DNA from: Nemophila menziesii
Taxonomy: Eukaryota > Streptophyta > Magnoliopsida > Boraginales > Hydrophyllaceae
DNA: 64,000 nt
Assembly: GCA_029959085.1 (NCBI GenBank)
Contig: JARWIR010000018.1
Span: 3,348,001 to 3,412,000 of the forward strand
Direction: 5' to 3'
The position numbers and the translations under genes were made by a program. Each line of letters starts with the position of its first letter. Positions within the stretch are counted from its first letter, which is position 1. Below, one piece after another: positions 1 through 10,552 of this stretch. Under the pieces are notes generated by a model. It did not search any database. It saw nothing but the letters and a program-made list of their open reading frames with translations, and had not been told where the DNA came from.

Positions 1-1225
1 GCTTAGGTTTTGCTAGTATGCACTAATCCTTCTAATTCTATCTATAGATCTAGTTCATAAGGGAGAATATTAGCCCTTGGTAATACTTAGTCAGGATTCT
101 AAATTCCACTACCTTAGACCTTGAGAGCGACTAAGGGGGCTACGTCACAACCAAGAAGTGATTTAAAATAGGGTTATCAAACGCCACTAAGGCCCTAAGC
201 AAATACTGCAAGTCTTGGTGATACTGTGGTTAAAACAAACCTTAATGACTATCTAGTTAGAAGTATGTTTTGTCAGAACTGCTATCGACACTAGACATTA
301 TGTGGTGGTTCAATAGTTAAACACCCTGTCAAGGAGAACATCTAACTACTCTTAAAACAATCCTAAAGTGATCAATTCTAGGAAAGACAATAAATCAAAA
401 CACATAAGCAAATATAAAGTAAGTAGCTAATATCAGATTAAAACATATAATTCCCAAAGAAACTTAGATAGAAGAATTAGAATTCATAGATTATACATAT
501 GCAAAACCCAAGCTATGGGAGGTTTAGTTCATACCTGAAGGAAATAAACTAAAAGAAATAATAAAAGACATCATCTTGCTCTCTACAATAAACTGGAAGA
601 ATAAAACCTTAAGAACTAATTACTATCAGGCAAGGATTATTTACAAGTGATATAAGGGTGTATTTATAGGTGTTTAGAAGACCTAATTCGTTTTCTTGAG
701 GAATTGTTAAGGTAATGGACTTCTAGCCCAACTCAAATTCGTATGGAAATAAAGATAAACACTGCTGCGTTGTTTTGGTCATAACTTCTTTATTATTGGT
801 CCGATTTTGCTCCACAAGATACCAAAAGAATCGCAACAGAATTATCTAGGCCCTTTAGGAGTAATCTACCAAATTCGGCCTCTTTATTAGGTAAAAACGC
901 CTATCTTTGCAGAATCCCAGATTTAGGCAGCTTTTCCTTTTCCATCTTTTTAGCAATTCTTTCCTTATCTCCAATTACCATGCATATCTCCTTCCATAAG
1001 TTGTTGTCTTTGACTTGGACTCTAATTAAACTCCATAATTATCTTTAAAGCTACACACTAAATAAACAATTAAACCCAATATGCTCTAAAAACATTAATT
1101 CTACAAATCAAGACACAAAATAGGAAAGTGCACTAAAACTCAAGAAAATCGACATTATTGACTTCTAAAACACTAAAAATGATGTCTCATCTTAACATAA
1201 ATCTATCACAAATGAGGAGACATCA
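1..1225 (-). repeat. RLG-A 3' LTR (cut by window edge)
   Basis: This stretch repeats 16459-17683 base for base as far as I could compare. In element sense the LTR starts with TGATGTCTCC at 1225, next to the polypurine tract. A TATAAATA box lies at 661-668 on the minus strand (copy at 17119-17126). About 300 bp of the LTR, including its CACCA end, are missing to the left of the window. Confidence 0.92.
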
Positions 1226-1240
1226 AGACCCCCAACTCAA
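1226..1240 (-). other. RLG-A polypurine tract
   Basis: The minus-strand sequence TTGAGTTGGGGGTCT directly precedes the TGATGTCTCC start of the 3' LTR, the expected place of the plus-strand primer. The same position in RLG-B and RLG-D reads TTGAGTTTGGGGTCT. Confidence 0.85.
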
Positions 1241-2811
1241 AGTTGTATCGTCCCGATACAATAAAAGATAAAAACATAGGGAAGTCTAGAAATACACACT
1301 TATAAAATTCTCAACACAAGGGAAAAACATAGCAGAACGTATAGAATAAACTTAAAGCACATAACTCAGAAAATTTCATGCAATAATATTCATAAACTAC
1401 ATACCTGTATACTTCTCATATCCACAGTCAACACGGCTTGATTTCAAGATCAGATTAGTTTCGCAATGTAAGAAGGATTGGGACTTTACTCAGTTCCCCT
1501 TGAGAGCTATAGATTGTTCATTAAACCTTACTAGTATCCAAGAATCCACTTAACTAATCTCTAATGGCTCAATCACTTCTCAATTACATAACAAAGAATC
1601 ACAAGGTCTTTTAAGGTTGTAATGTAGGCTTAGGGACGGTATGATCATATATTTGGATAATTTGGAGTGAGCTTTTGGCTCTCTCCTCACTAGCCATCAA
1701 CGAATCGCCCTAGAGCTTGAGTTACTCTCATAAACGTTTCTCACTCAACCCAATGAATTCCTTGATGCACAATTTAGCATCCCCAATAACCCAATTAAAG
1801 CTTAAGATGTTCACATAAAAATCCACTTTGCCGGTCCGAATATATATATTTTCTTTTCTTTTCAAATCAATTCTCTTTTCTATAGCTATGACTCTCTTTT
1901 AATGTTGAGATATCACGCTAATTTTCTCATATATATATTTTTTCTTTTAATGCCCTTGTTGGCAAAATTAGCTCGAAGCTTCTTTTTCATTCACTATTAC
2001 CCCGGCAAAGGGTTACAATACAATGTTGTGAAACATCATTTAATATAAAGCACAAAACACAAAAAAATCCCAACATGATAACTATTCCCATAATGGTGGA
2101 CCCACCACCCCAAACTCAAGCTCTAAAACAACTGTCTAAGCATCGCGATTCGAGTGCGGGTCATATGGAAAAGTCCTAAAAATCTAAAGGATATGGCTTA
2201 TAATGTGTTTCAATAAAAGGCTTTAGAAAGGCTAGAAGGGGCTAAGAAGGATATAACTTTTAAACTCAAAAATCACAAGGTGAGAAGGTATAAAAAGGCT
2301 TCAAAGGCTTAAAAATATGAAAGAACCGCCTTGATCACTTTCTACACTATGTAATTCAGAAAATTTCTTACCTTTAGCACTTTCATCAAATGGTTTTTCA
2401 ACTAGCTTGGATCTCACGGCCTACACACTTCTCAAGGTTCCCTGAGATCGAACATACTTTCTATCGCATTGCTCACTAATCTTTTCTTTACTATCAACGT
2501 GTGTTTTCCTGCAAATACTCAGAGCATACAAATACATAGCTCATAAACATATCACTTACTATCATTAATCTACTGAGCTTATGCTTTCAAGTTATTAAAC
2601 ACACTCTACATCTAATTCCCATGCATCAAAAATTTTAATTTCACCCAAAAACAGAAAAATGGAGATGAGAGACAACGAATCCCCACACCCCCAACTCAAA
2701 AATGAGCCGTGTCCCCACGACTCGAAAAAAAGACTCGAAAACAGAAATTAAAATTAGCAGATAGGCATAATTACAGAAATGGTAAGGAAGAAAGAGAACA
2801 TACTCTCGAGG
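1241..2811 (-). other. RLG-A long 3' untranslated region
   Basis: No credible ORF is present. In element sense, after the env-position stop, the region holds a 20-nt hairpin at 2704-2723 (stem GAGTCGTG/CACGGCTC, loop GGGA), GAGTT-GGGGT motifs at 2687-2697 and 2107-2117, and an inverted repeat CCGGCAAAG (2002-2010) with CTTTGCCGG (1826-1834). The same landmarks in the same order occur in RLG-B and RLG-D, so this UTR is conserved in layout between families. Confidence 0.7.
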
Positions 2812-4011
2812 CTATTGCCTCGCGTCATTGATATCCAAGATTGGAATTGCTGGACCTTTCGTTAATTGCTCAAGGAGTTTCATGATGTGCACTTGATTAG
2901 CATTGATTTGTGCCACATCCTTGACTAAGGAAGTTTGAGCTGCTTCAAATTTCGTTAAACGCTCCTCCATCTTCTCTTGCCAGTTTTGCTCCTTTTCTTC
3001 CTTCGAGGCTTGAGTAGAACCCGCTCTTCGAAGGCTTTCTTTGATCCAAGCATTATCAATATAACTCGTCTTAAACTCGAGTTTCTCTTCTTCACCCAAT
3101 ACTACATTCGCTTTTCGCATAAGACACGTGATCATAGTTGGAAATTTAACGTTATAAACCGATTTAGGAGAGACCGAGAATCGTATCACCTCCTCATAGA
3201 TCAACTGTGCCACATCAACTTCTTCTCCTCTCAAAATACACTCCAACAGTAGCGCGTTCTTCATGGTCACCTCCAAAGTTCGTGTGTTTCCAAAGACATT
3301 AGGGATAAGGAAATTATGCCAAATTCTAGCATCTGCTTGAAGATATTTGTAAGGCCAAGGTGCCTTCAATTCTCCCGTATGTAATTGCACTTTCTCCTTG
3401 TCTAAAACATGCTCAAAAAGTAATTCCTTATCAAAGATTTTTCGTTTAGCAACTGCTTCCTCAAATTTGCAAAAACCTTTCAGTTTCATAAACTTGAAGT
3501 GGTTCCTAATCTCCTCAACTGTGAAAGGAACTAACTTTCCTCTAATCGGAACACAATCTCTATCTCGGCTAAAGAGGCCTAGATAGAACTCCAAAACTAA
3601 TTCATGACATAATTCAGAACGGCTTACCATGAACGTAGACCAACCCAACTTCTCACCAAGCTCAAAGAATCTCTTGTAATCTCCATCTCTAATTTCTTCC
3701 TTGAATACTTTCTCATAGGCAAAAGGTAGTTCTTCTAATTGTTTCTCTGCAGAAATCTTCAAGGCCTTTGAAGTATCCACTTTCTCTATAGGTATAGGAT
3801 TTTGTTGAGGTTGTGTTCTTTCCTTTGCATAAAAATAAAGCTTTTTACCATTACTATCATACGAAGGTTTCCCACTCTTCAATTTATCTTTACCCTTTGA
3901 TTTAGAACTAGCTCCTTTGTCAATTGATTTCTTCTTGTTTAAATCCACTCCCTTATTACTCTTCACCTCCCTCTTGCTAGATAAGATTGATGTTCTATTA
4001 GTCATCTCCAA
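2812..4011 (-). CDS. Intact ORF in the env position of an Athila element (unknown function)
   Basis: A 399-residue uninterrupted ORF lies between the integrase remnant and the 3' LTR, where Athila elements carry a third, so-called env-like ORF. It begins MEMTNRTS; RLG-D has MTNRTD at the same place, and the two share a plan: a basic Lys/Ser-rich N-terminus (residues about 1-60), a globular middle (about 85-320, with FELGEKLGWSTF and FLIPNVFGNT), and a short C-terminal coiled coil (about 335-385). I see no signal peptide or membrane segment, so an envelope role is not supported; the basic start would fit a nuclear or nucleic-acid-binding protein (inference). It resembles what is annotated as putative plant transposon protein. 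A GAGTTGGGGGT motif sits just before the ATG (4015-4025). It is the only unbroken ORF of this type in the window. Confidence 0.8.
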   Translation of the reverse strand: MEMTNRTSILSSKREVKSNKGVDLNKKKSIDKGASSKSKGKDKLKSGKPSYDSNGKKLYFYAKERTQPQQNPIPIEKVDTSKALKISAEKQLEELPFAYEKVFKEEIRDGDYKRFFELGEKLGWSTFMVSRSELCHELVLEFYLGLFSRDRDCVPIRGKLVPFTVEEIRNHFKFMKLKGFCKFEEAVAKRKIFDKELLFEHVLDKEKVQLHTGELKAPWPYKYLQADARIWHNFLIPNVFGNTRTLEVTMKNALLLECILRGEEVDVAQLIYEEVIRFSVSPKSVYNVKFPTMITCLMRKANVVLGEEEKLEFKTSYIDNAWIKESLRRAGSTQASKEEKEQNWQEKMEERLTKFEAAQTSLVKDVAQINANQVHIMKLLEQLTKGPAIPILDINDARQ

Positions 4012-4440
4012 TTAACCCCCAACTCAAATCTTTAGCAACCCTTTAAATTTTAACTTTTGAATTAATGGATGAACAAGCTTTATTTGTCCTAGGATGGGTG
4101 AATTGGTGATGAATCTCTATGTGGGTGAGGATGATTTGTAATGGGTAGGCTAGGATTTTTAGAAATTGTGTGATGAATTTGTGAAATTTGGCTCTTTGAT
4201 TCTTCAATTTGAATGAATTTGGTGATGATTGGTAGCTTGATTCTCTCTTGTAATGATGTGGAGAGAAGGTTTGATGTGTTTTCCTTGATGATTGAGTAGT
4301 GTTTTGGTGATTGGTGAAGGTTTTGATGAGTTTCAATGGAGTTAGGAGAGTTGTGGAGTAGAAAGAGAGGGTTAAGGTTTAATAAATTCGGAATAATAGC
4401 TCAATACCTCCTTTATAACTCAATCCCGTAACTTTCTCTC
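4012..4440 (-). other. RLG-A leader of the env-position ORF
   Basis: In element sense this is about 430 bp between the hairpin array and the ATG at 4011. It is rich in CT and CAATC runs, with no start-to-stop ORF that looks coding; the 97-residue ORF at 4043-4336 has a Ser/Thr/His/Gln-rich composition without homologous counterpart in RLG-D and is probably chance. The GAGTTGGGGGT motif at 4015-4025 lies a few bases before the ATG, as in RLG-B and RLG-D. Confidence 0.5.
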
Positions 4441-4850
4441 TCCTCTGGCGGCGCTGCGGACTACCCCTGCGGACCATGGGGTGCACCGCAGGGTAGTCCG
4501 TGACATCTGATGCTCGAAAATTTTTGCTCACTGACCTAAACCCGTGGTAGGACCCCGTGGTACGGGTTTTTTGGCTCGCGGACTAGGGTCCGGTGTACCG
4601 GAGGGTACACCGCGGCTTCTGTTGTCAACTCCGTCAAAATACCCGTGGTACTCACCCCGTGGTACGGGTTTTTTGGGGCGCGGACCATGGCGCGGTGCAC
4701 CGCGGGGTAGTCCGTGGAATTTTTTCGTGTTTCTGACCTAAACCCGCGGTAGCTACCCGTGGTACGGGTTTTGACCTCGCGGACCATCCGTGCGGACCAT
4801 GGGGTAGTCCGTGGGGGTAGTCCGCGGGGTACTTTCTTTCGCTCCAAAAA
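4441..4850 (-). repeat. RLG-A array of GC-rich hairpins upstream of the env-position ORF
   Basis: In otherwise AT-rich DNA, about 400 bp are packed with short inverted repeats: CCCGT-ACC-ACGGG hairpins, CGGTGCACCG, CCGGTACACCGG, CCATGG and GGACTACCCC/GGGGTAGTCC pairs. Three degenerate units of about 115-130 bp can be followed, each with AAAACCCGTACCACGGG and then GGTTTAGGTCAG or a variant. Several ORFs on both strands here are a by-product of the high GC content. RLG-B has a related array (9890-10170) and RLG-D an unrelated one at the same place (31840-32280). The 4851-5061 stretch next to it holds only the conserved junction after the integrase tail. Confidence 0.8.
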
Positions 4851-5061
4851 TTTTCCTCGCGTTCCCTAACTTGATTTCTCCGATTCCTACACACCAAAAA
4901 CACTAATACCTTTCTCAAATATGCATTATCAACTAAAAACAACTAAAATAAACTTAAACTAAGAATGTAAAAGACATGAAAACATATAAAAAAAAACTTC
5001 GGGTTGTCTCCCGAACAGCACTTTTGTTTAACGTCTTTCAAAGTTAGACGTGTTACCTCTG

Positions 5062-6562
5062 TCAAGATTTGCGAATATAGCCTCCCCAACAACGAGTAAG
5101 GCTATGAACGTCAACTAATCTGCGCTTGACCCCAGTTTTGGGGCGAATTTCTATCACCTTGGCTGAAACAACCTTAGTGACGATGAATGGTCCCATCCAC
5201 GAATCTTTGAAACTTCGTGGCCTATTCTCGCGTTTGTGGGCTTTCCATAGGACTTCATGGCCAACCCCAAACTCAATGTTTGGCTCAGTATCCACAGGTT
5301 TTAAGTGGATTTCCTCAGGAGGGACTTTGTGATGTGAAAGGCTGTGGATGATAGGCACGGTGGGATCCAACTTCCTTGGTTTCTTACCCAAGACATAGAA
5401 GGTCTCGGATGTATTTTTAGCATGAAGGGTGATGGTCCCATCTTGGAAGTTGATCACACTTTGACTTGTGGCCATGAAAGGCCGTCCAAGTATGATTGGA
5501 ACCTGCTTATCTGCATCAAACTCAAGAATAACAAAGTCAGTAGGGATGGCGATATTACCTGCACGGACTAAGACGTCCTCCACTGTTCCCCATGTCCTCT
5601 TCACTGAGTTGTCAGCAAACTGCAACTTCACTGGAGTTTTCTCTGATTTTTGAAGTCCAAGTCTCTCGAACACGGACTTAGGCATAAGATTCACACCAGA
5701 ACCCACATCGTACATTGCTTTTACTTTGAGCCTACCATGCAATTGAATAGGAAGGTTGAAACTTCCCGGATCTTTAAGCTTAGTGGGTAGCTCTTTCTCA
5801 CTTCTTCTCGAAACCCTCAGGTTCTCTCTTGGGATCTCTACACTCGCCTCTTTCTCAGGAATAACTTGCGTAAAAACTTGTTGCGGTGTAAGTCCTCTCT
5901 TCGCAATCTCAAGCATTTGGGCGTTGATATTTTCAGGTTGGTACGCCTCTACAAATGTCTTGAGAATAGTGTCATCTTTAGGATTTGTATCAGGAATAGT
6001 TGATGACACTGGTTGAACACTAGGTGGCGATTCCACCTTCTCTTCTTCTTTCTCCTCTAGCACAGCAGGTGCCATTTCATCTTCTTTCGATTCTTCTTTT
6101 GAGGCTTCTTCCTCTTTCTCTCTTGCTAACTCCGCTGCATACTCTACCATTGATCGCATCTCCTCTTGCACCTTTTTCAGTAGCTCTATGAACTCGTCTC
6201 TCTCTTCATCGCTTTCCAGATGATAAACTTCTAGACAGTCGGACTCCTCGGGGTTAGACTCGGTTGGCTCTTCTTCAATACTGGGAACTTCCACGGCACT
6301 AATGGCAGCATGTGGTGCTTCCTCCTTTTCTTTTTCGATTTCAAGGCATATAGCCTTGCAAGCTTCGAACACAACATTGTTTTCACCTCCTTCGATTGCC
6401 TTTACTTCCTTTTGTTCTGTTAGATGCTTGTTTATTTGGGCTAACTGAGTATTTAGCATCTGAAGTATGGCATCGTGTCCTCTGACCTTTTCTTCTTGAG
6501 CGTTTACAGTGGTGTTCAAACGTTCTAGAGCTTGTACTATCTGTGTATTGTCCATAGATCCT
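5062..6562 (-). CDS. RLG-A distal Gag, aspartic protease and integrase GPY/F domain (ORF interrupted by RLG-B)
   Basis: The 497-residue ORF (stop at 5062, first Met at 6555) is the 3' part of the gag-pro frame; the frame stays open across the RLG-B insertion point. It holds a helical Gag end (residues about 1-60), a Glu-rich linker (about 75-190), and a retropepsin around residues 270-385 with active-site motif YDVGSG followed by VNLMPKSVF, and later IILGRPFMAT. From about residue 420 it switches without a break to the integrase C-terminal domain (GHEVLWKAHKRE, then SWMGPFIVTKV). Reverse transcriptase, RNase H, zinc-binding and catalytic integrase domains are missing, yet the joined frame is open. 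It could be a polyprotein of a non-autonomous family or an internal-deletion copy; the intact frame favours the former (inference). Confidence 0.85.
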
Positions 6563-8366
6563 TGATGTCTCCCTATTTGTTCTAATTCTTAGCCCATTGG
6601 AGACATCCTTTTAGGTGAATAAATGAGTTATTTGATAGACTTTTAGGCTTATTTGATCATATTGCACTTTCTCCCCTTGGAAATTAACTATTTGCAGAAT
6701 CTGAGCTTTTGTGCATAAATTTGACTGTTTTTAATGCAAAGTTAATTGGTTCTTGAATTTCATGAAAGACCAATCCAAGGAGAAAAAGTGAGAATAAAGT
6801 CTTAGTGTCTTTTAGAGTGTTAGGAAATGATTTCTAGTCGAGTTTCTATTTTTAGAGTACACTTTCCTATTTTGATTTCTTGATTTATTGATTTATTCTT
6901 TTTAAGCATATGCGGTTTAATTATTTATTTAATGTGAAGCTTTAAAAGATAAATGGTAATTACTTAGAGACCAAGTCAAGATAAAGATGAAAGGAAAGAA
7001 GATTTATATGGAAATAAAAAGATTTAGGAAAGATTTATTCAAAGGAGGAAAAGATAAAGCTGCCTTTTGAAATCTGAAATTCAGCCACGTTTTAGGAATT
7101 AAATCATAATAAAAGATTGGCATGGATTCTGGACGAATGGTCTGCACCAATAGAAAGAGCTTTCCAAGACAAGCAGTTTCATATATTGGAACTTCTCAAA
7201 CGGATAAGTATTGAAAAAGATATGACCAAATCAAATCAGCAGAATCTTATCTTTTAGAGCTACGAATTTAAGAGTCTTTGCCTTGTCTTCCACTCCAAGC
7301 AAATTCGACCTAGGGTCTTCCAACACCTATAAATACACCCCTTAGACCTCATTATTCAGTACCTCTCACACTTAATTCAATATCCTTAGAGAGAGAGTCA
7401 AAGACCTCTCATAATTCATTCAATATATACATCCTTAGAGAGAGCGTCAAGAGGCGGAAGCAAGAGCAGAAGCTGGAGACTGTCTATATCTCCAACAACA
7501 GTTCAAGCCAATTCCTCTATCTAGGTTCTTAATTTATTTCTGTTATTAGGAACATGTATATTATTAATTTCTTTATTGTTTTTATTTCAATTATGAGCTA
7601 AACCTTAATTACTTGAGAATCGCAATGGGATGAACCCTAATTTGTTTAATTCATGTATTTCAATTTGGGACTAGTTTCTAGTTTAATTTGAATTAGGTAT
7701 TTCATATTGTTTCTTATTTTATATTAATTTCACTATCAATGAATTAGCTAATCGGAGATAGGTCATAGTAATTAAGCTATTCACTTTGGTGGGGAAGTGA
7801 TCGCCTTGACGGGGGGTTTAATTACTGAACTAGATAATAAACGTAAGGTAGAAATTATTGATCCTGGCGGACTTAGTTAACCTTATAGCCAATTGGGTAA
7901 AATAGTATTCATTCGAAGGTGGATTATAATCGCCCTGACGGGGTTTGTAACGTCTAAGAATAGCTCCTAGGTCCACCCTGACGGGGGCTAGGAGATTATA
8001 GAGTCCCGACTAATATAGAAATATCAGTTCTGCCCTTAAAGAAAGCATTAATTAGGTAAGTTTAGGTGATTCCCTAGCGAGACTCAAGTATAGCTCATAT
8101 CTGCATCTTAGTCCTTTAGTATTTATTTTCAGTATCTTATTTTCTTGCATTCTTAGGATTAATATAAAACCAAATAAATATCTTTTATCTTTTATTTTCT
8201 GTATTTGCAATTATTACTATTTATCTGTTGAACACTTGGGTTATACCAGTCCAATCCCTGAGAACGAATCCGACTTGTCGGAGTATTACTTGGACAACCG
8301 TACACTTGCGGTATTGTGGTTCCATTATTTTCTGTACTTAATTTTATAACACACCAGGACCCACCA
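6563..8366 (+). repeat. RLG-B 5' LTR
   Basis: 1804 bp, starting TGATGTCTCC and ending CCACCA. The first 45 bp form an inverted repeat (GATGTCTCC with GGAGACATC at 6599-6607). A TATAAATA box lies at 7328-7335, followed by leader-like sequence. Four variants of CCCTGACGGGG lie between about 7800 and 7990. Close to the 3' end is TTACTTGGACAACCGTACAC, a block also found in the LTRs of RLG-C and RLG-D. Confidence 0.95.
7328..7335 (+). promoter_or_regulatory. TATA box of the RLG-B LTR promoter
   Basis: TATAAATA in the context CACCTATAAATACACCCC. The RLG-A LTR has the same box in the same context (17119-17126, minus strand), and RLG-D has TATAAATA at 24927-24934 and 36005-36012. In RLG-C the matching site reads TATAGAAA (18051-18058). 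Confidence 0.6.
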
Positions 8367-8372
8367 AGTTTT

Positions 8373-8390
8373 TGGCGCCGCTGCCGGGGA
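8373..8390 (+). other. RLG-B primer binding site (tRNA-Asp)
   Basis: TGGCGCCGCTGCCGGGGA begins 6 bases after the LTR end. It is complementary to the 3' end of plant tRNA-Asp except for one position, the primer type known for Athila elements. Confidence 0.85.
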
Positions 8391-8535
8391 GTGCAGCGTG
8401 TGACCCCGGTGTTTAATCTTTAAGTAGTTTTAATTGTTTATTTATTTTTATTTTCCAGTTTTACGCTTGGTTTTTGTTTTGTTTTGTCTTTACAGGTTCT
8501 TTATTTAGGTAATGATCAAGAGATTTTATTGAAAG

Positions 8536-9687
8536 ATGTATAGAGGACATTACCCAGATCCCGATCCATATGACTATTGGGAAGACTCTTCGGGACAACA
8601 GCAATGGGGTAGTAACTTCTACCAACAACCTTATCAATACCCGCAAGAGCAAGATTGGAACAACCAATGGATCGGGAATAATCAACAACAACCAGCATAT
8701 CACTATCCACAGGAGCAAAGATGGAACAACCAATGGGTTGGAAACATTCAACAACCTCCACCTCATCACTATCAGCAAGAAACCCAGCGCTTATTAGAAG
8801 AAACAAACGCCATCCAAGCACGCCTGCAACAGATGGTAGACGAATGGGGTAGTATGTCTTATGAAGATTCCACTCCCCCGAGGGATGGACGAGATCAACT
8901 GAAAGAAGTAGTTGAGGAGGAGGTGTTGAAGGAAGTTAGTGATAGTGATATGACCATCATGCCGGTTATATATGAAGACCACCATGTGGTTGATAATCAT
9001 ATTAGCATGATGGAAGGAGGAGTAGCAACAAAAATCCTAGAAATCGAAACTGAGATTGCTATTCCTATGGTGCGTGCACATGATCAAGATACCGAACGCA
9101 AACAAGAAGAAGAGGTGACCGAGATTATTGAGATTCCACAGCAAGAAAATGATGAAATAATAGTGGAAGATTGGGTTGAAAGCGAAGAGGAATGTGAAGT
9201 GGTTGAGGAATCAATTGAAGAGTTAAAGCTTCATAATAAAATAGAAATCGAATTCCCACCACAAAAAGTTCACCAATCACTATCTCCACCACAAATCATC
9301 ATTAGAGATAAAAGATTGGAATCACCTCTATTATTACAAATGATCAATAGATGCTACGCAAGAAAGGTGCTACACCGCGAGAGTAAAGCGGCAAGGAGGA
9401 GCACCTACCCACCACACTTTAAAGAGGAACGCGAGATTAAAGAAGATACAAATGAGCTTATACCGTTGAGGACGGTTATCTACTATCGTGTGGTGAAGAA
9501 TACGTTTCGCCATGAAAGTAAGAAGGCGAAACGGAGATACTACCCTCCCCCTTTCAGAGATCGATTGAATAAAATTTTAAGGGGGGAGGTTCTAAAACTT
9601 ACATGCCAAGGACGAGGCGAATTCAAGCGGAAGAGAACCGCAAGGGCCTCAATACCATCTTCATGGAAGGTAACGCGTCGAACTTAA
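8536..9687 (+). CDS. RLG-B unrecognised ORF: Gln/Trp-repeat head, acidic middle, basic tail
   Basis: A 383-residue ORF takes the place of gag-pol. Residues about 30-80 hold two near-copies of a unit with YPQEQ-x-WNNQW followed by GN-x-QQ, similar in flavour to the Gln-rich tails of the Gag proteins here but without the CCHC knuckle or Gag core. Residues about 115-245 are strongly acidic (long EE/EV runs). The tail is basic and contains an internal repeat: RESKAARRSTYPPHF and, about 45 residues later, HESKKAKRRYYPPPF. A six-codon upstream ORF (8513-8533) ends 2 bases before the ATG. After the stop comes the junction sequence that also follows the integrase in RLG-A and RLG-D. I do not recognise the protein. 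It may be a remnant of other Athila ORFs or a protein helping packaging; neither can be shown from the sequence. Confidence 0.7.
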   Translation: MYRGHYPDPDPYDYWEDSSGQQQWGSNFYQQPYQYPQEQDWNNQWIGNNQQQPAYHYPQEQRWNNQWVGNIQQPPPHHYQQETQRLLEETNAIQARLQQMVDEWGSMSYEDSTPPRDGRDQLKEVVEEEVLKEVSDSDMTIMPVIYEDHHVVDNHISMMEGGVATKILEIETEIAIPMVRAHDQDTERKQEEEVTEIIEIPQQENDEIIVEDWVESEEECEVVEESIEELKLHNKIEIEFPPQKVHQSLSPPQIIIRDKRLESPLLLQMINRCYARKVLHRESKAARRSTYPPHFKEEREIKEDTNELIPLRTVIYYRVVKNTFRHESKKAKRRYYPPPFRDRLNKILRGEVLKLTCQGRGEFKRKRTARASIPSSWKVTRRT

Positions 9688-9889
9688 AGACGTAATAAAC
9701 AAAAGTGCTTCTTGGGAGACAACCCATGTTTAATTTGCGTTATGCTTTTCAATTCCTAGTGTATATTATAAGTAAGTGTCAAGTTTTAGTGTCTACTTTT
9801 AAAAGAAATGAGAAAGGTAGTGTGTTATTTGTGCAGGAATTGAGTTTGGGGTGCTAGGAAACGAAAAAAGGAATCACTTGGAAAAATTC

Positions 9890-10170
9890 GCAGGTCGGTC
9901 CGGTGCACCGCACCAGACCCCCGGTATACCGCGCGAGACGTCCGGTATACCGCAGGAGGGAAAAACCCGTACCACGGGTTAGGTACCGTGGGTTTTTTGA
10001 CGGAGTTGGTGCGGACTACCCCATGCACCGCACCCCTACACCGCAGGGCAAAAACCCGTGCCACGGGGTGCTAGCACGGGGTCAAGACAGGAGCGAGAAA
10101 AAACGAAACATCAGAAGCTGCGGTACACCGCGGCTTAGGTCCGGTGCACCGCATCCTGGCGGTTTGTGAA
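9890..10170 (+). repeat. RLG-B array of GC-rich hairpins
   Basis: The region repeats CCGGTGCACCG, CCGGTATACCGC, CCCGTACCACGGG and GGTGCTAGCACGG. It shares CGGAGTTG and GCGGACTACCCC with the array of RLG-A. It lies between the main ORF and the env-position remnant. The adjacent 10171-10550 is a C/A-rich leader with no ORF. Confidence 0.8.
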
Positions 10171-10552
10171 GTCCATATCCCAGTCAGCTTCTAACCTTAA
10201 GGAGATAAACCCTAGCCTCTTCAAAAAACGAATTTTCCAGATCCTAACCCTTATATACCTGCACAAAGACCACTACAACACCAAAGAACATTAAATCCTT
10301 CCTCCTAATCCATTCCAAACACACACCCAACACCACAATCCTTCAAGAAAATCAAGAAATCTTCTCCTTCAAGCTTTAGCCTCTTCATCAAAGCTTCAAT
10401 CCTATTTATTAAACCTTCCCCAAGCCATTACATATCCATTACCCATCTCATATAACACCATAATCCTTCATTAAAAATCCTCAAAACATCAAATTTCAAG
10501 ACTCTTCTCTAGTTCTTGATTATTTGAAGTTTTGAGTTTGGGGTTCATTGAG

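Noticed and set aside
2812..4011. A true envelope glycoprotein in the env position
   Set aside because: No signal peptide, no membrane segment and no cysteine pattern; only the position is env-like.
4536..4942. ORFs on both strands in the RLG-A hairpin array, and 9825-10169 in RLG-B
   Set aside because: Same reason: composition and symmetry of the array.
5126..6016. Plus-strand ORFs of 68-86 residues opposite the RLG-A protease
   Set aside because: Shadows of the minus-strand gag-pro frame.
8373..8390. tRNA-Asp-like sequences at four places
   Set aside because: Only 18 bases complementary to the tRNA 3' end are present; they are primer binding sites, not tRNA genes.
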